From Nitrospira sp. UBA2083 (GTDB lineage Bacteria; Nitrospirota; Nitrospiria; Nitrospirales; Nitrospiraceae), in NCBI GenBank assembly GCA_002331625.1, contig DCZN01000133.1, forward strand, positions 1,167-20,579: DNA of 19,413 nucleotides, read 5' to 3'. The translations under genes and the position numbers were made by a program. Shown here in pieces: positions 1 to 8,155 of the stretch (position 1 is the stretch's first letter; each line of letters begins with the position of its first letter). Below the pieces are notes generated by a model that was not told the origin of the DNA, searched no databases, and saw only the letters and a list, made by a program, of their open reading frames with translations.

Positions 1-2097
1 GGACCCCTGTGAGCCAGAAAGGAGAGCAATATTCTGCGCCGCCAAGTCGCGCCAACGCTGCAACCATCCACCAGGTGGGCGTGATCCAGGTGCTGTCCCT
101 AGGTGTTCAGTCCATAAAGCCTCGCGCAATTGCCGCGCCGTACCGGTAGCAGGATGTCCGTCGATTCCGTCCAGAATCATTGCGTTAATCTCTACCATTC
201 GCCTGGTCCCCGACTGTTTGGTTGCTACCATGCTGCCGATGGCTCCCGCTAATAGTACCGGTGGCACAAGTGCACCGAACAACGCAAGCCCGGCGACACC
301 ACCGGCCACCGCACCGACCACCGCACCGGCATTAGCCAGTTCTTCGGAACTCTGAAGCGAGATGCCGTCGAGATTAGCCGTGCCTACGGTCGCCCAGCGA
401 TCATCAGCCACTGCAACCTTGCTGTGAACATACAGGTTGCGCACGGAGACCCGCCCCGCAGCTAAGCCGGTTCCCCATAGCGAGAAGACCCCCACTTGGG
501 TGCTGGCCTGCATTAGTGTTGTAATGCGCTGGTTTTGCCAGCTCCGGTAGGTTGGGATATCTGGGTGTTCGTTGATCAATGCGATGACCTGTAAGCTTGG
601 TTTACTACGCAATACACGGGTTAGGGTGTCGATAAACACGCGACTCGAAAAGTACTGGTTCTCCAGGTAGAGAAAGTCGGTCGCGTTGGCCATAGCACGG
701 AGGTACGCCTCGAGTATGCCGGCCTCACCCGACGGCATCACAGTCGAGCGAGGTATCGACCGGTTCACCTGGATTGCTTGGCGACCTGTCCTAGCCGGTA
801 TTGGCGCCGGTACGGTGAGCTTGTCGGCACCGCGAAAGTCGGTATCGGACAGGTGGTTCCACAACTGTCTGAACAGGTTCGACACGTCAGCCAGTGCCGG
901 CCCTCGCATAGCCAGTGACACCTCATGTATCGGTCGTTCAATGCCAGTTGCTCCCTCGCCGCGACGCGGATCGTCGTGCAAATGGAAAGTAGTGTCCCAA
1001 TAGCCCTGTTCCAGCGGAGAACCGAGGATAAAGCCACGCGCCTGCTGTGGATTGTCTTCGTCGATCAATAGGGCCTTTGCATGCACAGGCTGCTGAAGGT
1101 TGATTCCGCGCAAACGCACGCCATTGGGCATCCGACTGCGGAAAAAGTCGCGCAGCTTGCCGAAGCTGCGTGAGATAGGGTTCTCTGTGAGGAAGGTGCT
1201 TACTAGGATTCGCACCGTCACACCTCGGGCATCGGCTGAAAGCAGCGCATTGGCGAGCACACGTTCTGGGGCGGTCGCATTGCTAGGTAACGTGCCACCG
1301 CTGAAGGTCGCAATCAAGGTCGGGTCGAAGCTTAGTTCGAGCAGGGAAACGGTCGAGCGGGCCGAGTCGATGGCCTGGATTAGTTCGGCAAATAAGACTT
1401 CGTTGTCAATGTGGATCGTGATCGTGTTGCCTTCTGAAAGTTGCGTAGGCGACAGGAGCCCAAGTGTTGTGGCCCATCCGGCCGTGAGGTGGTTCGACAC
1501 CACGATATCAGGCAGATCAAGCGTTGAGGTGGTGACGTCGCCAATCTCGGCGGTTTTGGCGAGGATGCGAAGGCCGAGTGAGTCGCTGACGGTGACGACG
1601 ACGTCTGGGTTGCGGTCGTTGATCTCACGGTAGGTCTGTGCCGAGTACGAGATACGGAATCGTCCCGCGGTGTCAGTGACGGCACTGCCTAGCAGATCGT
1701 TTGCACTAGTGATGTCGATGTCGGTGGCGGTCACGATTAGCCCTCCAATCCCCTGACCGCTAGGATTAACGACGCGGCCCTGAACAGCAACATTGGTACC
1801 AGTAACAACCAACGTGCCAAGGTCGAGATCCTCCACTTGAACGTCGCCGATCTCACTCCCAACAAATATCGTATCGCCACTCTGAGTGACCTCGATCTTT
1901 ATGTCCGGCTGCCGCTCTAGCGGGCCATATGCGGATGCCGGATAGGCGACGACAAATGCACCGCCGGCGTCGGTTACGGCACTTCCAAGCCGGTCACGAA
2001 ATGGCCACACATCGTTGTCGTATACGGTGACGATCGCGCCAGCGACGGGCTGACCGACCGTGTCTACCAGTCTTCCTCGCGTCCGTAGATTAGGCAT
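1..2097 (-). CDS. Phospholipase D-like protein with two N-terminal carboxypeptidase-regulatory-like repeats (C-terminus cut by window edge)
   Basis: The reading frame is open for 699 codons from ATG at 2097 to the left edge, so the C-terminus is missing. Residues about 7-103 and 106-198 are a tandem repeat of a beta-sandwich of the carboxypeptidase-regulatory/transthyretin-like kind; both copies carry G-R-x-V, a central LGSAVTD and a closing IGDV element. The rest is a two-lobed PLD fold. The first HxKxxxxD motif is HAKALLID (H339, K341, D346), and the second is HSKVAVAD (H558, K560, D565) followed by GTAN (572-575). Both catalytic lobes therefore look intact, so phosphodiester or phospholipid hydrolysis is likely. 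A Gly/Ala-rich hydrophobic stretch (about 590-625, broken by V-P-P) interrupts the end of the second lobe. No signal peptide is visible. AGAGGT lies just upstream of the ATG. The patatin-like gene lies upstream on the same strand. The substrate is unknown; the PLD fold assignment is firm. Confidence 0.88.
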   Translation of the reverse strand, partial: MPNLRTRGRLVDTVGQPVAGAIVTVYDNDVWPFRDRLGSAVTDAGGAFVVAYPASAYGPLERQPDIKIEVTQSGDTIFVGSEIGDVQVEDLDLGTLVVTGTNVAVQGRVVNPSGQGIGGLIVTATDIDITSANDLLGSAVTDTAGRFRISYSAQTYREINDRNPDVVVTVSDSLGLRILAKTAEIGDVTTSTLDLPDIVVSNHLTAGWATTLGLLSPTQLSEGNTITIHIDNEVLFAELIQAIDSARSTVSLLELSFDPTLIATFSGGTLPSNATAPERVLANALLSADARGVTVRILVSTFLTENPISRSFGKLRDFFRSRMPNGVRLRGINLQQPVHAKALLIDEDNPQQARGFILGSPLEQGYWDTTFHLHDDPRRGEGATGIERPIHEVSLAMRGPALADVSNLFRQLWNHLSDTDFRGADKLTVPAPIPARTGRQAIQVNRSIPRSTVMPSGEAGILEAYLRAMANATDFLYLENQYFSSRVFIDTLTRVLRSKPSLQVIALINEHPDIPTYRSWQNQRITTLMQASTQVGVFSLWGTGLAAGRVSVRNLYVHSKVAVADDRWATVGTANLDGISLQSSEELANAGAVVGAVAGGVAGLALFGALVPPVLLAGAIGSMVATKQSGTRRMVEINAMILDGIDGHPATGTARQLREALWTEHLGTAPGSRPPGGWLQRWRDLAAQNIALLSGSQGS

Positions 2098-2496
2098 CTC
2101 TTACCTCTCTATGCAGTACCACCTACTACCATTCTCGGACCAGAACAAGAGGGTAATGGGAATGGCCGTTATGATGCTGCTCACACAGCTAGACTTAACA
2201 CATAGTCCTATCGACACATTCACGTCATCCCCGCATTTCTTGCACTAGTACGCAGTTCCCAGTCATCATGTACCGGTCAGTAAGTCTTCGATGTGATAGC
2301 GCCCGGAGGCGCAGCGCGCAAGTTCGGTTATTCTTACCGCACCATCATGCATTCTTATAGCGCGTTTATGGTCGGCTAGGTGATTGCCCTCGCACCACAT
2401 TGATGGGGCTAGTGCTGAAGGTCAAGCTGTACCTCCAACGCCCTAATACGCCTTGTTCTTGCGCCGCAGCGCTAGCGAGGTTGGGGCGGTGAGCAT
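2098..2496. other. Intergenic region between the two lipase-like genes
   Basis: About 400 bases lie between the stop of the patatin-like gene and the start of the PLD-like gene. Apart from the AGAGGT ribosome-binding site just above the PLD start, I see no recognisable gene, no strong promoter and no clear stem-loop terminator. A 44-codon frame (2366-2500, minus) begins with an ATGA overlap of the patatin stop, but it has no recognisable features. Confidence 0.5.
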
Positions 2497-5400
2497 TCAT
2501 GGCTGAAAGAGCATGGCAGGGATGGGCGACGGTGGCGCCTCCTCTGCCTGGAACGCCTGTGGGTCCTGCTGGCGACCACCGTCGCCCAGCCTGGACCATG
2601 GACCAGCAGGAACGCCCGGGTTGAAGGTGGGGTCGATGCCGAAGACGTGATCGCCGAGCGGTCGCTCGAATTGGAGGTACCAGTCAGCGAAGTTTGGCGG
2701 CATGGCACGACCGGGCCAATTGGCCGCCGTGTGCCGAGCTTTGACCAGCTCAAGACGGACGACGATGGCGTCGCGCATGGCGCGCTTGCGCGTGCGGAGC
2801 TCCGCGATGTTCGAAAGAGTGACAACACCTGTGAGGCGGTCCCCGCGGCGTGGAACCAGGCGCGCGCCGGGAAGCCGCTGGCCGCTTGCCATGTATTCGA
2901 GCTCCAACATCTTCAGGCGCTCGCCGATCAGCGCATCGGTATTCTCACGCAACACCATCTCGTAGACGATGCGCTTGCCCGTGTCGGCAGGATCGGGATA
3001 GCGTGCAAGCGCAGCGAACACGTCGAATGCGCGGAGGTATCCGTAGTCGCGCCAAATACTGAGGATGTCTTCGTGTGTGTCGTAGGGCCCAATCCACGGC
3101 AGCGGCAGCGTAGCATCCACCACGAAGATGCTACCACGATACGCCCCGACCTCGGCGACGCGAGTGTTCGGGTCGCGCCAGTCTTCAAATGTGTCGATAG
3201 AGGCCTGCGTCATCGATGCATCTCGCATGGCCCGGGCGCGCTGCATGATGGAATAGAACCCCGGCACGCCATAGGGTCCTGCTTGTGGAATCGTTCGGGG
3301 GGAAGGCAAGAACAGAAACACGTCATCCGCACCGGCATGAATCAGCTCTTCGACCGGCGCGGGGTCGTTCGTGGCACCATCGACAAGATGCACCGGATCG
3401 GGCATCGGCTCGACCGTTGTAGGAATCCTCGTGGGAACCGCGAGTGGTGCGACGAGGCCCGGCATTGCCACAGCACCGCGCAGTAGTGTGCTGAGCGCTC
3501 GTCCGGGCACGAGCTGCTCGTCCCGCGCGCCGTCAACGGTCCCGCGTTCGGTGATATACGCAGTCTCGCCGGTCTCGAGCACTGCCGTCGCAACGCGCAG
3601 GAGCGCCCGGTCGGCACTCCCCATCGTGGTGGCTCTAATGAACGTGTCAATCGCGGTGAAGAGCGGTGTCGGATCAACGAGCCCCCGTTTTGCGAGCGCT
3701 TTCCTGATCGCATCGCGCTTGGCTGCGTCCGTCACTCCCTCGATGATTGAGAACACGATGGCGGAGACCATGCCGATGGCAATCGACACGAACTTGCCAC
3801 CTGGGACGAGCGCGACCACGGCAGACACGGTCGAAACGGCGCTCCGGGCGAACGCAATCTCGACGTCGCTGGACCCCGTGAGGTCCACGACGCTATCGAA
3901 AGTCGCATTTCCGAACCCGCTCAGCTGTGAATCGACCTTCTCTGCCTTGAGCACTTTGTGGAGGGAGTCGCGATCCATCCGTTCGAGCTGCGAGTCTCCA
4001 GGCGACGGTGAGGCGAGCTCGCCAAGGAGCTTTGGACCGTAAGGCAGTACCTTTCCGATAGCCTTGAGAGCCTGCTTGCGGGCAATCTCCGCATCCGTCG
4101 AGAACTTGATACTCGCTGTTGGCACTTCCGGTACGGCGTAGTAGCGCTGCATGACGTCGTTCGCGAACGCGTACACCGCTGACAAGAGTTGGGTATACGC
4201 GCCGGTCTTGTAGGCTTCGAACGCGCTCTCGATCGTGGCGTCGCGGGTCCAGAGTCCTGTGCCGCGAATCGCCATGTAGAACGCCGCGAGATGCCTGCTT
4301 GTCGTCGGCTCGCGACTTGCCGCGAACGCCGCCAAGCTTCCAAGTCCCGTGCCGCCGCAAACCGCTGGAGCCAGTGTGGGGCGCGTTTCGATGTACTGAA
4401 GCGCACCTACATGGTATATGGAGCCTGTTCCCACGCCCGCGAAGACGAAGCCGATTGCGTAGCTGAATGTCACCGGGAGATTCCGAGTGGCCGTGCCGCA
4501 GGCGTTGGTCGCACGGATCGTGTAGATAGCCGACCATCGGGTGCGCACGCGCACGAACGGCAGGTCAAGCGTGCCAGTGAGCGGCTGCGCGCCCGCTGGT
4601 GGGAGAGGGGCATGCTGGATTGCCGACGTATCCATTGTGTGGCGTACAATCTCTACGGTGTTGCCCTCTAGGACATCCCATGCAAGCCGGAACCCGTCGC
4701 GTGCGCGTACCACGACGCTCGGCCCGCTCTTGCCGTTGAGCGTGAAGCTGCGAATCTCAGGCTGGCCAATCCACACCTGGTTGGCGTCGCGGCACTGGGC
4801 GCGCGGGGTAGATGCGGTGAATCCGGCGTTGCCAAATCGGAAGTCACCTAGTCCTGCGGCCACGGCCGGGAAGCACTCGCCAATCACGCCATCGAGACGC
4901 ATCCCGCCTTCGCGTGCGTCCGCGTCGGCCCCGGGTGAAGTGAGTGTGTCTTCGAGCACATCGACGCACACACGGCCTGTAGTTCCGGCCGGAACGTAGA
5001 CCTGGATTTCAGTATCGCTCCAGCGTTCATGGCGCACGCCCACCCGTGTGAATGGGTCCTGGCCGGTGTCATTGACTACCACCTCAGTAAGGGTGGTGTT
5101 AAAGTAGACGCCAACGTCATGCCGGCGCGAGTCACCGAACCCAGTGCCCAGAATTGTGAGTATGTCGTTCGGGCAGGCGCGGGCAGGGTTGACAGCACTG
5201 ATTCGGGCACTGGCCAAGGGGCGAGGCCTGTTGAGCTGCACGACACCGTTTGCAAGCTGACCAAGCGCCTTGCTGAACTCCGTTACGCACTTAAGGGACT
5301 CGAACCGCTCAAACGGTATTCCTGAGGGTGGCTTAGGAAGCATAATGCCGGGCGTGACTTCCTCTGGTAGTAGTCGACCGAGCAGAAGAGTGCGGTAAAG

Positions 5401-5805
5401 GTCAGCCAATGGTGCTGCGTCGAACATTAACCGTGTGACGAGCCGCTCAACACCCTTGAGACCCGCACTACCTCCATTGATAGCTGCGAGAGCACGGTCA
5501 AGCACAAGCGCTGCATCATGACCAGATCTTCGCGCCCAACCCACCTCTTTGACCACCAGATCTTCATTCACATGTGTCCAGCGTGGATCGACTATGCCGT
5601 CCGCGTTTTTCAGCGAGAGTTCGGCAAAATGCAAGAGCCGCTGAAGGACACGTGCGAGTGGCAGCACCTCATGATCAATTGTCACAGCGCTTATGTTGGT
5701 TGAGCTAGTGTTGACGAACAGCGGGCCTTCACCCCCCTTCGCTAGAATTGCACGATCGCGTGCGTGCTCATTAAGGTAGGCCTGGAATGCTTCCGCTCGG
5801 TCCAT
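2497..5805 (-). CDS. Large patatin-like protein with TIG/Ig-like domains and a substituted nucleophile
   Basis: This 1102-residue protein starts at ATG 5805, preceded by GGGGGG; an in-frame TTG at 5841 would add 12 residues. Residues 1-195 are helical and unrecognised. About 200-295 resembles an IPT/TIG domain (ILGTGFG, then a WSDTEIQVYVPAG-type strand), and about 355-450 is Ig-like. A patatin core follows: the oxyanion-loop region AGVGTGS with HVGAL (456-469), the nucleophile-elbow equivalent CGGTGLGSL (483-491), and VDGATNDPAPVEELIHAGAD with dyad Asp809. Family consensus GTSxG reads GTGLG here, so Gly487 replaces the nucleophilic Ser, and the oxyanion loop has lost its usual Gly-Gly-Gly-x-Arg-Gly pattern. 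About 320 residues separate the two motifs, longer than usual, and include a hydrophobic stretch (654-691). No signal peptide is seen. The patatin fold is well supported. Loss of lipase activity is inferred. The role is unknown. Confidence 0.82.
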   Translation of the reverse strand: MDRAEAFQAYLNEHARDRAILAKGGEGPLFVNTSSTNISAVTIDHEVLPLARVLQRLLHFAELSLKNADGIVDPRWTHVNEDLVVKEVGWARRSGHDAALVLDRALAAINGGSAGLKGVERLVTRLMFDAAPLADLYRTLLLGRLLPEEVTPGIMLPKPPSGIPFERFESLKCVTEFSKALGQLANGVVQLNRPRPLASARISAVNPARACPNDILTILGTGFGDSRRHDVGVYFNTTLTEVVVNDTGQDPFTRVGVRHERWSDTEIQVYVPAGTTGRVCVDVLEDTLTSPGADADAREGGMRLDGVIGECFPAVAAGLGDFRFGNAGFTASTPRAQCRDANQVWIGQPEIRSFTLNGKSGPSVVVRARDGFRLAWDVLEGNTVEIVRHTMDTSAIQHAPLPPAGAQPLTGTLDLPFVRVRTRWSAIYTIRATNACGTATRNLPVTFSYAIGFVFAGVGTGSIYHVGALQYIETRPTLAPAVCGGTGLGSLAAFAASREPTTSRHLAAFYMAIRGTGLWTRDATIESAFEAYKTGAYTQLLSAVYAFANDVMQRYYAVPEVPTASIKFSTDAEIARKQALKAIGKVLPYGPKLLGELASPSPGDSQLERMDRDSLHKVLKAEKVDSQLSGFGNATFDSVVDLTGSSDVEIAFARSAVSTVSAVVALVPGGKFVSIAIGMVSAIVFSIIEGVTDAAKRDAIRKALAKRGLVDPTPLFTAIDTFIRATTMGSADRALLRVATAVLETGETAYITERGTVDGARDEQLVPGRALSTLLRGAVAMPGLVAPLAVPTRIPTTVEPMPDPVHLVDGATNDPAPVEELIHAGADDVFLFLPSPRTIPQAGPYGVPGFYSIMQRARAMRDASMTQASIDTFEDWRDPNTRVAEVGAYRGSIFVVDATLPLPWIGPYDTHEDILSIWRDYGYLRAFDVFAALARYPDPADTGKRIVYEMVLRENTDALIGERLKMLELEYMASGQRLPGARLVPRRGDRLTGVVTLSNIAELRTRKRAMRDAIVVRLELVKARHTAANWPGRAMPPNFADWYLQFERPLGDHVFGIDPTFNPGVPAGPWSRLGDGGRQQDPQAFQAEEAPPSPIPAMLFQP

Positions 5806-6580
5806 GTTCCCCCCATACTGATGTGGAGTCGGGTCTTGCAATGCTACATTATTACGATTGTCTGCATGCTAATTGATTCCAATGGCAGCGACGTTCGTCT
5901 GCGAAATGAGAATGTGCGAGTCCACAACATAGCTTCTTCCCCCCCCTTGTTCCTGAGGTGCGCAACAGAGAAGATGCCCTTTGGTTCTCAGTCTGTGGGC
6001 TCGGCGCGTTGGTCAGCACTCCTGGATTCTCGCTTGTCCAACCCGCTGGCCGTGAGCTAAGTACAGCAGGAGAGGATAATGGCACTATTGGGGTGGCTTG
6101 TGTGATCACCTCAGAATTCCGATCCGTCAGCGCCTCACAAAATCGTTGTTTCCGTTCTATATATGATGGCTGCGACTCTAGTTCTCGCAAAAATATCGCA
6201 CAATCCTTCTTTTGGTTAGGGATATTTGGGCTAGCCATTAATGCATGTGCCATATATAAAAATAGACCCATCGCTCACAATGCAGAGACTCAACGCACAA
6301 TCGCAAGGCCATGATTCGTGAACATAGCCTGCTCTCGAGAGCACAGCAAAGGGTAGGCCAAGGTAGTTTCGCAGGAGTTAGTGAGAAATATTTGATCTTG
6401 GGATGTTTAATGGAAGAAAGATAGCAGAAAGTGTATCCAATTCCATTCCCCATGAATCGAATTAGATACAGTATAGATATGGATGAGAATAGGTATGAAG
6501 GAGCTGATCAATTGCCTGTAGGTGTGCCAGAAGAAAAGAGTAAGTCTTTAGCCGTTACCTTCATAGAGTACTAGCGGTGC
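5806..6580. other. AT-richer gap without a convincing gene
   Basis: About 775 bases separate the patatin-like gene from the zwf stop codon. From about 6100 to 6560 the base composition is visibly more AT-rich than in the flanking genes. Open frames here (for example 5852-6271 minus and 5958-6314 plus) have no ribosome-binding site, no recognisable motif and an amino-acid make-up unlike real proteins. A 40-codon plus-strand frame at 6452-6574 is listed separately. The stretch may be decayed DNA marking the edge of an acquired block. Confidence 0.45.
6452..6574 (+). CDS. Possible 40-residue small protein, unrecognised
   Basis: ATG at 6452 opens a 40-codon frame ending at TAG 6572-6574, just beyond the zwf stop and convergent to it. 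The peptide is acidic and well mixed in composition (starts MNRIRYSIDM, ends LAVTFIEY). There is no good Shine-Dalgarno sequence and no known family, so it may be a chance frame or the remnant tail of a lost gene. Very uncertain. Confidence 0.15.
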   Translation: MNRIRYSIDMDENRYEGADQLPVGVPEEKSKSLAVTFIEY

Positions 6581-8128
6581 CTACAGCACCCGCCAGGTGC
6601 GGCCGTCGTTTTGGATCAGGCGGTCGGCTTCGACCGGTCCCCAGGTGCCGGCTTGGTATTCGGGGAGCCAGCGTTGTCCTGACTTGTCCCACGCTTCGAG
6701 GATTTGGGTGATCCAGGCCCAAGAGGCCTCCACGGCATCGCGGCGCATGAAGCGGGAGGCATCGCCCGCCATGACATCGAGTAGCAGGCGCTCGTAGGCT
6801 TCCGGTGATGGTCGACCAAAGACCTCTCCGTATTTGAAGTTCATTTCCACCGGATGGGTTTGGGCCCGGGTGCCCGGCACGCGGGAGACGATGCGGAGCG
6901 AGAGACCTTCTTCCGGCTGTATTTTCAACGCCAACACATTTGGGGCCTGAGGATTTTGCGCATTGGCATTAAAGAGAATCTGTGGGATCTCTTTGAATTG
7001 CACAGCGACTTCGCTGGCTCTCAGGGGCAATGCTTTGCCCGTCCGCAAGTAAAACGGGACGCCGGACCAGCGCCAGTTTTCCACAAAGCACTTTATCGCC
7101 ACGTAGGTCTCGGTGGTCGAGTCGGGCTTGACACCTTTTTCTCGTCGATAGCCTGGCACTGGGGTGCCATGGACCTTCCCTTCAGTGTACTGCGCTCGCA
7201 CCGTGCACTTGTCCACGTCTTTAGCCGTGATCGGCCGCAAACAGCGAAGCACTTCCATCTTGGCATTCCGCACGACGTTTGGATCGAGCGAGTAGGGTGG
7301 CTCCATGGCCACGAGACAGAGCAATTGAAGTAAATGGTTCTGGATCATGTCGCGCAGCGCGCCGGCTTCTTCGTAATACGTCGCTCGGGTCCCGACGCCT
7401 TCGGCCTCGCTGACGGTGATCTGGACGTGGTCGACGTACTTGTGGTTCCAAATCGGCTCAAAGATGCTGTTTGCGAAACGAACGACCATGAGATTTTGAA
7501 CCGTCTCTTTGCCGAGATAGTGGTCGATGCGGAAAATCTGTGACTCGTCGAACACGCGCCCCGTGACTTCGTTGATAGCCTGTGCCGAGGCCAAGTCGCG
7601 TCCGACCGGTTTTTCCACGATGATACGCGTATAGGGCGACGGGGCACCGGGAGTACCTGCCAACCCGCTACGGGACAATCCCTCGCAGACGTCAGTGAAG
7701 GAGCTGGGTGGGATGCTGAGGTAGAAGATGCGGTTCCCGGGTAGTTTGAACTTCCCTTCGAGTTCTTCTACTCGCTGCTTTAGCTGGACATAGGTCTGCG
7801 CGTCGTCGTTTCCTCCTGCCATATAGAACAGGTGTTGAGAAAAGGTGTTCCAGGTATCTTCGATTAACGCTTGGCGGGAATGTTTGACGACACCATCGCG
7901 GACGGTGGCTCGGAATTCTTCATCGCTCATCGGGGTGCGGCCGAGGCCAAGCACGACGTAGTTGGACGGCAGTAATCCATCAAGGAGGAGGTTGTACACC
8001 GCGGGAATTAGTCGCCGACGGGCCAGGTCGCCCGATCCCCCGAAGATAACCAACGTGCAAGGTTCGACGGGGGGCAGCGGCTCTTGTGCAGGGCTGATAT
8101 CGATCCGTTGACTAGTCGTCGGCGCCAT
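6581..8128 (-). CDS. zwf: Glucose-6-phosphate 1-dehydrogenase
   Basis: The enzyme oxidises glucose 6-phosphate to 6-phosphogluconolactone with NAD(P)+, the first step of the oxidative pentose phosphate pathway, in the cytosol. The N-terminal Rossmann motif GGSGDLA is at 30-36. The substrate-binding signature RIDHYLGKE contains His203 and Lys207, and DMIQNH supplies His265, which lies 62 residues on, the same spacing as His178/His240 in the Leuconostoc enzyme. The length of 515 residues fits the family. A GTG at 8131 directly precedes ATG 8128; GAGGAGG sits only two bases from the GTG but five from the ATG, so I chose the ATG. The gene lies 27 bases downstream of gnd on the same strand, so the two are probably co-transcribed. 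No 6-phosphogluconolactonase gene follows it. Confidence 0.97.
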   Translation of the reverse strand: MAPTTSQRIDISPAQEPLPPVEPCTLVIFGGSGDLARRRLIPAVYNLLLDGLLPSNYVVLGLGRTPMSDEEFRATVRDGVVKHSRQALIEDTWNTFSQHLFYMAGGNDDAQTYVQLKQRVEELEGKFKLPGNRIFYLSIPPSSFTDVCEGLSRSGLAGTPGAPSPYTRIIVEKPVGRDLASAQAINEVTGRVFDESQIFRIDHYLGKETVQNLMVVRFANSIFEPIWNHKYVDHVQITVSEAEGVGTRATYYEEAGALRDMIQNHLLQLLCLVAMEPPYSLDPNVVRNAKMEVLRCLRPITAKDVDKCTVRAQYTEGKVHGTPVPGYRREKGVKPDSTTETYVAIKCFVENWRWSGVPFYLRTGKALPLRASEVAVQFKEIPQILFNANAQNPQAPNVLALKIQPEEGLSLRIVSRVPGTRAQTHPVEMNFKYGEVFGRPSPEAYERLLLDVMAGDASRFMRRDAVEASWAWITQILEAWDKSGQRWLPEYQAGTWGPVEADRLIQNDGRTWRVL

Positions 8129-8155
8129 CACGTCCTCCTCAGTGGTAACACATCC

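Noticed and set aside
2366..2500. 44-codon frame overlapping the patatin stop by ATGA
   Set aside because: The overlap resembles translational coupling, but the peptide is low in information, has no recognisable feature and no independent ribosome-binding site; chance is likelier.
2647..3486. 279-codon plus-strand open frame inside the patatin-like gene
   Set aside because: It lies opposite a continuous 1102-codon gene with recognisable domains; its translation is rich in His/Arg/Cys with no motif, typical of an antisense shadow in GC-rich DNA.
5806..5841. TTG start at 5841 for the patatin-like gene
   Set aside because: It adds only 12 residues and has no ribosome-binding site; the ATG at 5805 follows a G-rich tract. 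The choice is not certain.
5852..6271. 139-codon minus-strand frame in the AT-richer gap
   Set aside because: No ribosome-binding site, no motif, and an unstructured Ser/Pro/Arg-rich translation; an overlapping frame on the other strand is equally long.
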